Shown here: in pieces, positions 56,659 to 64,000 of the stretch
Position numbering within the stretch: position 1 is the first letter of the stretch
Layout of the letters: every line of letters begins with the position of its first letter
DNA from: Alteromonas halophila
GTDB taxonomy: Bacteria > Pseudomonadota > Gammaproteobacteria > Enterobacterales > Alteromonadaceae
DNA: 64,000 bases
Direction: 5' to 3'
NCBI RefSeq assembly: GCF_014651815.1
Contig: NZ_BMXP01000004.1
Coordinates: 124,001 to 188,000 of the forward strand
Program-made: the position numbers and the translations under genes
Notes under the pieces: model-generated
What the model saw: the letters and a program-made list of their open reading frames with translations, nothing else
Told to the model about the DNA's origin: nothing
Databases searched by the model: none

Positions 56659-58839
56659 ATGTCGCAATACTCGCAATACGGTCGACTACAGGTTGCACGC
56701 GAACTTGACACCTTTATTAATGAACAGGCACTGCCGGACTCGGGCGTGTCTGCCGCCGCCTTCTGGCAGGGCGCAGAATCGCTGTTTGCTCAGTTTACCG
56801 ATAAGAACCAGGCATTGCTGGCACGACGCGAGCAATTACAACAGGCCATCGATGATTACCACCGCCACGGTGGTGAGACCTGCGGTGATACATACCAGGC
56901 GTTTCTTCGGGATATTGGCTACCTTACTGACAAGCCTGAAGCTTTCACCATAGACACAGACAATGTTGATCGCGAAATTGCCCACGTTGCGGGGCCGCAA
57001 CTGGTTGTTCCCATCAACAATGCCAGATATGCCTTAAACGCGGTAAACGCGCGCTGGGGCAGCTTATATGATGCGCTCTATGGTACCGATGTTATTAGTA
57101 ATGACGACGGTGCTGAACCCGGCGACAGTTACAATCCTGTACGCGGGCAGAAAGTCATTACGCAGGCCCGCGAATATCTCGACACCCTGTTGCCACTGGC
57201 CACCTCATCCCATGTGCAGAGCACCGGGTATCATATCGAGTCAGGCAAACTTTCTGTCAGCCTGGCAAACGGCGATATTACCAAGCTGGCTGATGCTGAG
57301 CAGTGGCTGGGCTATCGGGGTGATATCAACGCTCCCACAGCGCTGGTGTTTGCGCACAATGGCCTGCACCTGGAATTGCAGATTGATCCTGAAAGTCCGG
57401 TGGGGAAAGCCGATCCTGCTGGTATCAAAGATGTTGTGCTGGAGTCGGCTGTGACCACAATCATGGACTGTGAAGACTCTGTCGCCGCCGTCGATGCCGA
57501 GGACAAAACGCTGGTATACAGTAACTGGCTTGGCCTGATGAAGGGCTCGCTGAGTGTTGATGTCAGTAAAGGGGGTAAAACCCGTACCCGCCGAATGCAA
57601 CCCGATCGCCAATACGCCCCGTCCAAACATACGATGAACCAGGATGATGTTACCCTGCCCGGCCGCAGTCTGATGTTCGTGCGCAACGTCGGCCATCTGA
57701 TGACCAACGACGCCATGTTATTTGACGGCGAGCCGGTCCCCGAGGGGATCATGGATGGTCTCATAACGGCGCTGATCGGCAAGCACGATATACTGGGTAA
57801 CGGGCAGTTTAAGAACAGCCGTGAAGGCAGTATTTATATTGTAAAACCCAAGATGCACGGCCCTGAAGAAGTTGCATTTACCGATGCGCTGTTTAGCGAA
57901 ATAGAAAAAATTATCGATGTCCCCGCGAATACCATCAAAATGGGGATTATGGACGAAGAGCGACGCACCAGTGTGAACCTGGAAGCCTGTATCAGCGAGG
58001 CGCGCAAGCGGGTCGTTTTTATCAATACCGGCTTTTTGGATCGCACCGGCGATGAAATTCATACCTCTATGCTGGCCGGTCCGTTTGCTGACAAAGCCAG
58101 TCTTAAGGACCGCCCCTGGATAAAAGCCTACGAACAGGCCAACGTTGCAACAGGGCTGCGCTGCGGGCTGTCCGGTAGAGCCCAGATTGGTAAAGGCATG
58201 TGGCCTATCCCTGATCAGATGGCGAACATGATGGAAGCAAAATCCGGCCATCCCAAAGCGGGGGCGAATACGGCCTGGGTTCCTTCACCCACCGCGGCAA
58301 CCTTACATGCTTTGCACTACCATAAAATAGACGTGTTTAAGATTCAGTCGTCGCTGGACGAGAACTACGACGGACTTAACGACATTCTGACCATTCCGTT
58401 ACTTGAGGAACCTGCATCGCTGAACGACAAGGCGATTCAGCGTGAACTGGACAACAATGTGCAGGGTATTCTGGGATACGTTGTGCGTTGGGTGCACCAG
58501 GGCATCGGTTGTTCAAAAGTACCGGATATTAACGACGTCGGACTGATGGAAGACCGTGCCACGCTGCGCATCTCATCTCAGCATATTGCCAACTGGCTGG
58601 CGCACGATGTGGTCAGCGAGCAACAGGTCAGAGACACCTTAACCCGCATGGCTAAACTGGTTGATGAACAAAACGCCGGAGATCCTGACTATATTCCCAT
58701 GACACCAGATCTGGATGCCGCCATTGGTTTTCAGGCCGCCTGCGATCTTATCTTTGAAGGTAAAGCGCAGCCCAGTGGCTATACCGAACCCTTGTTACAC
58801 CAGCGTCGCCGGGAAATGAAGAAAAAACTCGCGGGTTAG
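56659..58839 (+). CDS. glcB: Malate synthase G
   Basis: A 726-residue enzyme condensing glyoxylate and acetyl-CoA to malate. Start ATG 56659 with AGGGGAT upstream. Motifs: [19 protein letters not shown] region ([17 protein letters not shown]), [72 protein letters not shown] (core). The type G form is monomeric and larger than AceB. Followed by a terminator. Confidence 0.97.
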   Translation: MSQYSQYGRLQVARELDTFINEQALPDSGVSAAAFWQGAESLFAQFTDKNQALLARREQLQQAIDDYHRHGGETCGDTYQAFLRDIGYLTDKPEAFTIDTDNVDREIAHVAGPQLVVPINNARYALNAVNARWGSLYDALYGTDVISNDDGAEPGDSYNPVRGQKVITQAREYLDTLLPLATSSHVQSTGYHIESGKLSVSLANGDITKLADAEQWLGYRGDINAPTALVFAHNGLHLELQIDPESPVGKADPAGIKDVVLESAVTTIMDCEDSVAAVDAEDKTLVYSNWLGLMKGSLSVDVSKGGKTRTRRMQPDRQYAPSKHTMNQDDVTLPGRSLMFVRNVGHLMTNDAMLFDGEPVPEGIMDGLITALIGKHDILGNGQFKNSREGSIYIVKPKMHGPEEVAFTDALFSEIEKIIDVPANTIKMGIMDEERRTSVNLEACISEARKRVVFINTGFLDRTGDEIHTSMLAGPFADKASLKDRPWIKAYEQANVATGLRCGLSGRAQIGKGMWPIPDQMANMMEAKSGHPKAGANTAWVPSPTAATLHALHYHKIDVFKIQSSLDENYDGLNDILTIPLLEEPASLNDKAIQRELDNNVQGILGYVVRWVHQGIGCSKVPDINDVGLMEDRATLRISSQHIANWLAHDVVSEQQVRDTLTRMAKLVDEQNAGDPDYIPMTPDLDAAIGFQAACDLIFEGKAQPSGYTEPLLHQRRREMKKKLAG

Positions 58840-58866
58840 CGTCGCCTATAAGAAGATAACTGACAC

Positions 58867-58898
58867 AAAGCCCGCTTTCTGACAGCGGGCTTTGTTTT
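58867..58898 (+). terminator. Terminator of glcB
   Basis: AAAGCCCGCT / AGCGGGCTTT with a 7-base loop, then GTTTTGC. Confidence 0.85.
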
Positions 58899-58997
58899 GC
58901 CTCGCGCTGCAACTTACTGATATTCCGCCAATCTGACTGGTAAACCTGCAACCTCCCCGCTACGCTTTAAAGACGAAGTAACAAAGGACTGGTCAGG

Positions 58998-59891
58998 GTG
59001 GAAACGCGTCCCATACCAAAACAAATCGTACCTATTTTTTCCGGTGGCGGTACCCGCTTACCTGCCCATATTGGCATTATCAAAGCGCTGGAAGAAATGG
59101 ATATCCACTTTTCCAGCCTGGTCGGTGTATCCGGCGGCTCGATTATCGCCTCATTGTATGCCAAAGGCATGAATGTCGATGCACTGCAAAAGCTGGCGCT
59201 GGACACTGACTTCCGGCAATTTACTGAATTCTCATTGTGGCGGTTGTTACGCGAAGGCGGTTTGTCATCCGGGGACAGCTTTGAGCAATGGATGGACGAC
59301 TTGCTTGAAGGTGTGACATTCGAAAAGCTGCCGGCGGCGCTGAGTGTGCTGGCCACCGATGTAAATGGCGGTGGCCCGGTATTGTTCAGCCGCGAGCACA
59401 CACCGACGCTAAAGGTATCGCGGGCGGTCCGCTACTCCATGTCCATTCCGTTGGTATTTTCATTCAAAGAGTTTAACGACCAGTTACTGGTAGACGGAGC
59501 GATTTTATCTGAAGATGCGTTATTCGAGGACTGGCAGCACGATGGCACGCCATCTGTCTGTTTTCGCTTAAAAAGTAATCCCAGAAAACAGCCACTGATA
59601 AAGAAGCGCGGCTTTTTGCTGCCTCAGTATGTCAGCATGCTCATCCGTACGTTTATGACCGCCCTTTCCCGTGAATATGTACATGCCCAGTACTGGCACA
59701 ACACACTGGTGGTCAACACCGGGGAAATATCGGCGGTCGATTTTGGCATGAGCGCCGCAACCAAAGAGCGGTTGTTACAAATTGGCTATGATACCACCCG
59801 CCTGTATCTGCCGGAAAAGCTGCGCAATGTAATGCAACTTAAACGGCCAGTCGATGATCGTGAGTCACCGGCTATGTCGTCTCACGCCTGA
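58998..59891 (+). CDS. Patatin-like phospholipase
   Basis: A 297-residue patatin-family serine hydrolase: oxyanion loop FSGGGTRLPAHIG (about 14-26), nucleophile S45 in GVSGGS, and catalytic aspartate D166 in VDGA. No signal peptide, so it probably acts in the cytoplasm or is exported by another route. GTG 58998 follows CAGG; no ATG is available nearby. Monocistronic, convergent with the PEP-CTERM gene. Confidence 0.92.
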   Translation: METRPIPKQIVPIFSGGGTRLPAHIGIIKALEEMDIHFSSLVGVSGGSIIASLYAKGMNVDALQKLALDTDFRQFTEFSLWRLLREGGLSSGDSFEQWMDDLLEGVTFEKLPAALSVLATDVNGGGPVLFSREHTPTLKVSRAVRYSMSIPLVFSFKEFNDQLLVDGAILSEDALFEDWQHDGTPSVCFRLKSNPRKQPLIKKRGFLLPQYVSMLIRTFMTALSREYVHAQYWHNTLVVNTGEISAVDFGMSAATKERLLQIGYDTTRLYLPEKLRNVMQLKRPVDDRESPAMSSHA

Positions 59892-59897
59892 AATAAA

Positions 59898-59927
59898 AAA
59901 GTCGCGGCGTGTATGCCCCGCGACTTT
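59898..59927. terminator. Bidirectional terminator between patatin and PEP-CTERM genes
   Basis: AAAGTCGCGG / CCGCGACTTT with a 10-base loop; the minus side continues into a run of six T, the plus side into TTTATAT. Confidence 0.85.
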
Positions 59928-59955
59928 ATATCTACATGACTTTCTAGGGTACGTG

Positions 59956-60972
59956 CTACTTCCGCAGTATGGCCCGGAACACGAGGCCAGCAATCCCCAG
60001 TATCGCCAGCCATAGCGAAGCGGGTGCTGGTACCGCAAAGGTGCCAGGCACAGGGTCGCGGGCATACACTTCCCAGTGCGACAATCCCTGCCCGCCCATA
60101 TCGGCAGTACTCCAGTTGCCGGTAAAGGTATATGGCGTCGAGTAGTTAAAGCCTGACAACAGGCCGTCATTAGCAGCATCAACACCGCCAGGTACGGGTG
60201 TTGGCGTGCCAAATATGTCGTTAAAGTTAAAGTCATATATACCGACATTGTTCGCTGACTTAAGTACGATCGCCAGATGATCGAATACTGCTGGACGACC
60301 TAGTATGCCTTCAGCCAAGGTAATAGCACTCTGTTTCACAGTCAGTGTCCATGAACCCGACGAGCCAGCCCCCGTAAAAGCAATCTCGAGGATGTCTGAT
60401 AGTGAGCTTCCTTTTACTTTAGTATCATCCTGATCCCCGTTAAAATCAGGATCGGCACCTAACTTAATCCAGCCTGGATCATCTATGACGCCATCGTTCG
60501 CATCGAACGATGAAGGGTATTCATATTTTTTCCCGTTTTTACTCAATTGGTAATTGGTACCTAGCGCTTCAAGATCAGACTCTCCAATGAAGTCAGCGTA
60601 GCCATAACCATTAATAAGATTGTTACCAGGCTGAGCAGCCAGAGCGGCCAGCGTGACTGAATCCATATTCATAAAGCCATCATTTCTCAGACCAAAGTTA
60701 CCATTGGCTTCATCTGGTTTAGGGTGCGTATTACCGGTATAAAAAAAGTTGTTATTTTGCCAGTCATTTCCACATGTTGTGGAGGTGAAACTATCGCTAA
60801 GCGGCGCACCAAACGCCCCCGTTGTCTGAATATCCGTTAACGTTACCGCACTGCTACTTTTGCACCGGTCGTCATCGGCGCTGCTACTTTTGAATGTAAC
60901 AAGACCTGCAGTGGCACCTTGACTGATTAACATCAACCCTGTCGTTACCGCACAGCATAATAACCGTTTCAT
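59956..60972 (-). CDS. PEP-CTERM sorting-signal protein, unknown beta domain
   Basis: A 338-residue exported protein from ATG 60972 (AAGGAA upstream). Signal peptide ends near ATAG; the C-terminus reads VPAPASLWLAILGIAGLVF followed by RAILRK, an exosortase sorting signal. The middle is rich in Asn, Asp, Gly and Ser with no recognised domain; two cysteines (RCKSSS, TTCGNDW) may pair. Expected substrate of an exosortase encoded outside the window. Its upstream region has a good sigma-54 site and the element shared with the other PEP-CTERM gene. Confidence 0.85.
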   Translation of the reverse strand: MKRLLCCAVTTGLMLISQGATAGLVTFKSSSADDDRCKSSSAVTLTDIQTTGAFGAPLSDSFTSTTCGNDWQNNNFFYTGNTHPKPDEANGNFGLRNDGFMNMDSVTLAALAAQPGNNLINGYGYADFIGESDLEALGTNYQLSKNGKKYEYPSSFDANDGVIDDPGWIKLGADPDFNGDQDDTKVKGSSLSDILEIAFTGAGSSGSWTLTVKQSAITLAEGILGRPAVFDHLAIVLKSANNVGIYDFNFNDIFGTPTPVPGGVDAANDGLLSGFNYSTPYTFTGNWSTADMGGQGLSHWEVYARDPVPGTFAVPAPASLWLAILGIAGLVFRAILRK

Positions 60973-61052
60973 ATATGATTCCTTAGTGCTGCAAGTTTCG
61001 CATAACGTCAACAAAGCGAATGCCTGCTTATTATTGGTTCAACTTTGACTTA

Positions 61053-61068
61053 TGCAAAATTCAATCCA
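61053..61068 (-). promoter_or_regulatory. Predicted sigma-54 promoter of the PEP-CTERM gene
   Basis: Minus strand TGGATTGAATTTTGCA: -24 GG and -12 GC separated by ten bases, with the TTTTGCA typical of the -12 box. It would start an RNA about 70 bases before the ATG. Confidence 0.65.
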
Positions 61069-61131
61069 GAGAGCTTTTAGTTGTAAATTTCAACACGTTA
61101 ATTTGCTCTATGATTCATACTTCTCGCAATC

Positions 61132-61149
61132 TGTAAAAAAAACTGACAG
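61132..61149 (-). promoter_or_regulatory. Shared upstream element of PEP-CTERM genes (copy 2)
   Basis: Minus strand CTGTCAGTTTTTTTTACA, 16 of 18 identical to 20836-20853. It lies 63 bases upstream of the sigma-54 site. Confidence 0.5.
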
Positions 61150-61197
61150 CGGGCATGCGCGGCTTACATATCATAAATGACACCGGTAAGCCTTCCT

Positions 61198-61974
61198 CTA
61201 TCGTTCAAGCAACGCTTTTAAGTACTTCACCGGCACGCCATAACTTATTCCTGTCGGTGACGACAACGCGCTTTCTTTGGTATCCCTGACCAGTACCTTA
61301 CTGATAATCGCGATCACTTCGCCAGTTTCCGGATCATAAACAGGACTACCCGAATTGCCCGGATAAGCGGTCGCATCAAGCTGATAGATCATGTCTGGCT
61401 TTTCCAGCCGATCCAGCATTTTTAACGAGAGTTGCGATGAATTGGCGGTGGGTATCGCATCTGGGGTGATGGCGGCGAGCAATCCGCGGTGCGTGGCGGG
61501 GTACAACCCAAGGACTGCACCAATCGGAAAGCCGGTAAATGCCACTTCACTGCCGGGCTGCCGGAACTCGGTATCGGCCAGTTGCATAGCAGGCAGTGCC
61601 TGTTCAATTTTTAGCACAGCCAGATCATGCTTCGGATCGATGTTGCCAACTTCTGCCTTAAATTTCTGAACCCGTTGCCCTGTTCCGCTAAGCGCTACAT
61701 AGTGCTGCACAATGGTTGGATCCAGGGATTTCTCCACCACATGATAGTTGGTAATGATGGTCTTTCCGTCACCCACCACAAATCCGGTACCACGAATATC
61801 AGGCTGCGGGCTGTCGAGCGGAGAATAGAGTGCAATGGCGACGACGGAGGGCGTGACTTGCTTAACGGTCTCAGTCAGAGCTGCAGCTATGCCATCCTTC
61901 GCTGGTAAAGCGATCAGACACAGTAAAATAAGATGATTCAGCCATCCCCTTAATCCAACGCTATTTGTTTTCAT
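61198..61974 (-). CDS. Secreted trypsin-like serine protease (S1C type, no PDZ)
   Basis: A 258-residue protease with a signal peptide ending near AAA. Catalytic triad: H78 in TNYHVV, D117 in KHDLAVL, S208 in YPGNSGSPVY. It has the DegP/HtrA-like catalytic domain but ends without a PDZ domain. Position between a PEP-CTERM gene and the exosortase-associated acyltransferase suggests an accessory role in that system; trypsin-like proteins are known in exosortase loci. Starts at ATG 61974. Confidence 0.87.
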   Translation of the reverse strand: MKTNSVGLRGWLNHLILLCLIALPAKDGIAAALTETVKQVTPSVVAIALYSPLDSPQPDIRGTGFVVGDGKTIITNYHVVEKSLDPTIVQHYVALSGTGQRVQKFKAEVGNIDPKHDLAVLKIEQALPAMQLADTEFRQPGSEVAFTGFPIGAVLGLYPATHRGLLAAITPDAIPTANSSQLSLKMLDRLEKPDMIYQLDATAYPGNSGSPVYDPETGEVIAIISKVLVRDTKESALSSPTGISYGVPVKYLKALLER

Positions 61975-62304
61975 ATCTCAATTATCCTCATTAAACCGTG
62001 TCGGGCTGCATGTATGATGACGTATAAGTCCCTAAATCAATAATATAGGGGAATATTGCAGAGGTTAACACCCTATAGAAGATGGTTGCTAAACACACTA
62101 AAAAATTGGAAGGACTGCGCGGCCAGCAGATCCACAACTGTGGCATGGATTAACCTTTCGGTTATTATCATTAAAATATTAAAGCGGACTTTTTTTATCA
62201 GACACTTATGTGATAAGTGTAAAGCAATTAGCGCGCTGCTATACTGAATTTTGGTGCGGTAAGTTCTTACCCCAAATATTTGTGAATGAAATCAGAGTAG
62301 ATGC
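61975..62304. other. Intergenic region before the exosortase-associated acyltransferase
   Basis: A 330-bp A+T-rich gap between divergent genes. It contains a 19-bp palindrome and a -10 hexamer near its right end (62202-62245); otherwise I see no gene, and a 63-codon TTG frame at 62056-62247 is judged spurious. Confidence 0.45.
62202..62245 (+). promoter_or_regulatory. Palindromic operator candidate and -10 before the acyltransferase gene
   Basis: ACACTTAT-GTG-ATAAGTGT (62202-62220), a perfect 8-bp dyad, followed 19 bases later by TATACT (62240-62245). The palindrome covers the expected -35 position, as expected for a repressor or activator site. The -10 ends 59 bases before the ATG. Confidence 0.5.
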
Positions 62305-63138
62305 ATGGATAGAAAAAGCTCGCGGTCCGTACTAGACAGAATTAGTAGCATGGTCGGCCGGAACAATAAGCTCGGTAAGTTGCTGTCGGGTTATCAAAAA
62401 CTCCGCGAAGCTAATTATATTTCCCAGCATTTCGCTACGTACCTGTCACCTGTCCTGGCAGAAAATGACGCACTTCGGGATGAAGCATACCGAATCAGAC
62501 ACAAGGTCTACTGTGAAGAGCTGAGTTTTGAGCCGGAACGTGAAGACAGGCTGGAGCTGGATGAGTTTGACGCATTTTCACTGCACAGTCTTATCAAACA
62601 TTACACATCCGGCAATTATGCCGGAACCGTGCGTATCGTTCGACCACAGGAAGAAGGCCAGCAGCTTCCCATAGAAAAATACTGCCTGTCATCGATTACC
62701 GATGACAAACTTAACCCGGCTAACTTTGCGCGCCATCAGGTATGTGAAGTCTCACGGCTGGCGGTTCCCAAAGAATTCAGACGTCGTCAGACAGACCAGT
62801 ATTCCGGTGCTGCGACCGGTGTCATTAACCAGTCAACGTATTCAGAAACGGAGTTGCGCTGCTTTCCCTTTATAGCCATAGGTCTGTACTTTTCTGCCGC
62901 CGCCATTATTGTCAATAAAGAAATCGACCATTCTTATGTCATGATGGAGCCGCGGCTGGCGCGCAGCATGGGATTTGTTGGAATTAAGTTTAAGCAAATA
63001 GGTCCGGTGGTTGAGTATCACGGCAAGCGTGCACCGTATTATATCAACCCAGGCATGCTTTATGAGAACCTGTCGCCCAGCTTCAGGGTAATGCTGAAAA
63101 GAATTGAGGAATCATTAGAGCGCAGCGCCAGCATGTAG
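62305..63138 (+). CDS. PEP-CTERM/exosortase system-associated acyltransferase
   Basis: A 277-residue protein with a GNAT/acyl-homoserine-lactone-synthase-like core: LRDEAYRIRHKVYCEELSFE, then EFDAFSLHSLI, AGTVRIVRP, EVSRLAVPKEFRRRQ and MMEPRLARSMGFVGI. The pattern RxxVYCEELxFE and VSRLAV is that of the acyltransferase family found with exosortases and PEP-CTERM proteins. Its substrate is not known. Start ATG 62305 has only a weak ribosome-binding site. Supports an exosortase locus continuing to the right. Confidence 0.88.
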   Translation: MDRKSSRSVLDRISSMVGRNNKLGKLLSGYQKLREANYISQHFATYLSPVLAENDALRDEAYRIRHKVYCEELSFEPEREDRLELDEFDAFSLHSLIKHYTSGNYAGTVRIVRPQEEGQQLPIEKYCLSSITDDKLNPANFARHQVCEVSRLAVPKEFRRRQTDQYSGAATGVINQSTYSETELRCFPFIAIGLYFSAAAIIVNKEIDHSYVMMEPRLARSMGFVGIKFKQIGPVVEYHGKRAPYYINPGMLYENLSPSFRVMLKRIEESLERSASM

Positions 63139-63164
63139 TGCGCGCCCCAGTCTGTTGGAAAACA

Positions 63165-63187
63165 AAGAGGGCCTTCGCAGCCCTCTT
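63165..63187. terminator. Terminator between acyltransferase and epimerase genes
   Basis: AAGAGGGC / GCCCTCTT with a 7-base loop, in the 50-bp gap between convergent genes. Minus strand continues TTTGTTTTCC. Confidence 0.75.
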
Positions 63188-63188
63188 A

Positions 63189-64000
63189 TTACTTTTTATA
63201 AAATGACAGATACCAGTCAACAAAGCGGCCAATCCCCACTTCGACCGGTGTTTCCGGCTTGTAGCCCACATCGTTAATAAGATCTTCAACATCCGCGTAG
63301 GTGTCCGGCACATCACCTGGCTGCTGGGGTAGCAGTTCTTTCTGCGCTTCCTTACCCAGCTTTTTCTCCAGCATGGTAATGTAATCAAGCAACTCCGTGG
63401 GTGACTGGTTGCCGATATTGTATACACGCCAGGGCGCTTTACTGGTGCCCGGATCAGGCTTCTCACCGCTCCAGTCGGGGTTAGAGGACGCCGTATTATC
63501 AAGGGTTCGGATAATTCCCTCGACGATATCATCGATGTAGGTAAAGTCACGGCGGTGCTTGCCGTAGTTAAACACTTTAATGGGATCGCCTTCCAGAATC
63601 GCCTTGGTAAACAGGAAAAGCGCCATGTCCGGACGACCCCACGGGCCGTATACGGTGAAAAAACGCAGTCCGGTGGTCGGCAACTGGTATAAATGACTGT
63701 AGGTATGCGCCATCAGCTCGTTCGCTTTTTTTGATGCCGCATACAATGACAATGGATGATCGACATTGTCATGCACCGAGAATGGCATAGACTCATTGGC
63801 ACCATAAACAGAGCTGGACGATGCATAAACCAGATGCTTCACTTGATTATGGCGGCACCCTTCCAGAATATTGGTAAAACCAACGATATTGGCATCAATG
63901 TAGGCATGAGGATTCTCAAGCGAGTAGCGTACTCCGGCCTGTGCAGCCAGATGAACAACTTTATCGAACTGCTGCTCTTCGAACATGGCAGCCATGTTGT
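63189..64000 (-). CDS. NAD-dependent sugar epimerase, UDP-glucuronate 4-epimerase-like (partial)
   Basis: The gene runs off the right edge; about 270 C-terminal residues are visible and the N-terminal NAD-binding GxxGxxG lies outside. Present: [14 protein letters not shown], catalytic serine region [17 protein letters not shown] (YxxxK), [18 protein letters not shown], and [15 protein letters not shown]. The pattern matches UDP-glucuronate 4-epimerases of the LspL/Cap1J group, which make UDP-galacturonate for exopolysaccharide or capsule. It fits the EPS side of an exosortase locus. Confidence 0.88.
   Translation of the reverse strand, partial: NMAAMFEEQQFDKVVHLAAQAGVRYSLENPHAYIDANIVGFTNILEGCRHNQVKHLVYASSSSVYGANESMPFSVHDNVDHPLSLYAASKKANELMAHTYSHLYQLPTTGLRFFTVYGPWGRPDMALFLFTKAILEGDPIKVFNYGKHRRDFTYIDDIVEGIIRTLDNTASSNPDWSGEKPDPGTSKAPWRVYNIGNQSPTELLDYITMLEKKLGKEAQKELLPQQPGDVPDTYADVEDLINDVGYKPETPVEVGIGRFVDWYLSFYKK

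Noticed and set aside
62056..62247. 63-codon plus-strand frame before the acyltransferase
   Set aside because: TTG start without a ribosome-binding site, and it runs over the palindrome and promoter candidate.

Overview
The window reads as chromosomal DNA of a marine gammaproteobacterium, most likely Alteromonadales/Alteromonadaceae. This rests on conserved housekeeping synteny, close resemblance of HisS, SuhB, TrmJ and QueA to enterobacterial homologues, and on the SUF locus, Yjf operon, PEP-CTERM proteins and TonB-dependent receptor. No tRNA, rRNA, CRISPR array, insertion sequence or prophage was recognised.

Layout. 1-84 is the 3' end of xseA, followed by an unrecognised lipoprotein gene. 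1.4-10.8 kb (minus strand) is the block der-bamB-yfgM-hisS-ispG-rodZ-pilW-rlmN, then ndk. 11.8-19.7 kb (minus) is a complete SUF iron-sulfur locus: iscR-iscS, then sufBCDSATE. It lies where enterobacteria carry the ISC operon, between suhB-trmJ-cysE and ndk-rlmN. 19.9-26.9 kb is an accessory insertion between iscR and cysE. It holds a PEP-CTERM protein, a decayed copy of the iscR promoter and 5' end joined to a truncated sulfotransferase, an intact A+T-richer sulfotransferase, an outer-membrane beta-barrel protein, and a Fur-boxed TonB receptor with a PepSY membrane partner. 26.9-29.5 kb is cysE-trmJ and, divergent, suhB.

29.5-33.9 kb is a second insertion: a three-gene DUF2589 cluster of unknown function, an integral membrane acyltransferase and a divergent membrane-bound LytTR regulator. 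34.1-39.6 kb (minus) is queA-tgt-yajC-secD-secF. A plus-strand terminator with no gene in front of it (about 39.7-39.8 kb) suggests a small RNA. 40.3-46.8 kb (plus) is a Yjf/PspA membrane-stress operon (yjfI, yjfJ, a TrkA-N potassium-channel-like gene, yjfK, yjfL, yjfM, yjfC) followed by a rhomboid protease and a VC0807-like membrane protein. 46.9-51.1 kb is an AttEFGH-like ABC transporter with a lipocalin-like lipoprotein. 51.1-59.9 kb holds glsA, a phoA-type lipoprotein, aceA, a LysR regulator, glcB and a patatin.

From 60 kb to the right edge an exosortase/PEP-CTERM and polysaccharide region begins: a second PEP-CTERM protein, a secreted trypsin-like protease, the exosortase-associated acyltransferase and a UDP-glucuronate 4-epimerase-like gene cut by the window edge. 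The exosortase and PrsK/PrsR regulators are not in the window and are expected beyond it.

The strongest observations are: (i) an 18-bp element shared (16/18) by the two PEP-CTERM promoters, each next to a sigma-54-like site, with spacings that differ by about one helical turn; (ii) the duplicated iscR promoter relic fused through microhomology to a truncated sulfotransferase; (iii) the DUF2589 cluster and the extended Yjf operon as poorly characterised systems; (iv) the orphan terminator/sRNA candidate; (v) IscR-type operators upstream of iscR and sufB. All family assignments come from reading the translated sequences; no database search was run.
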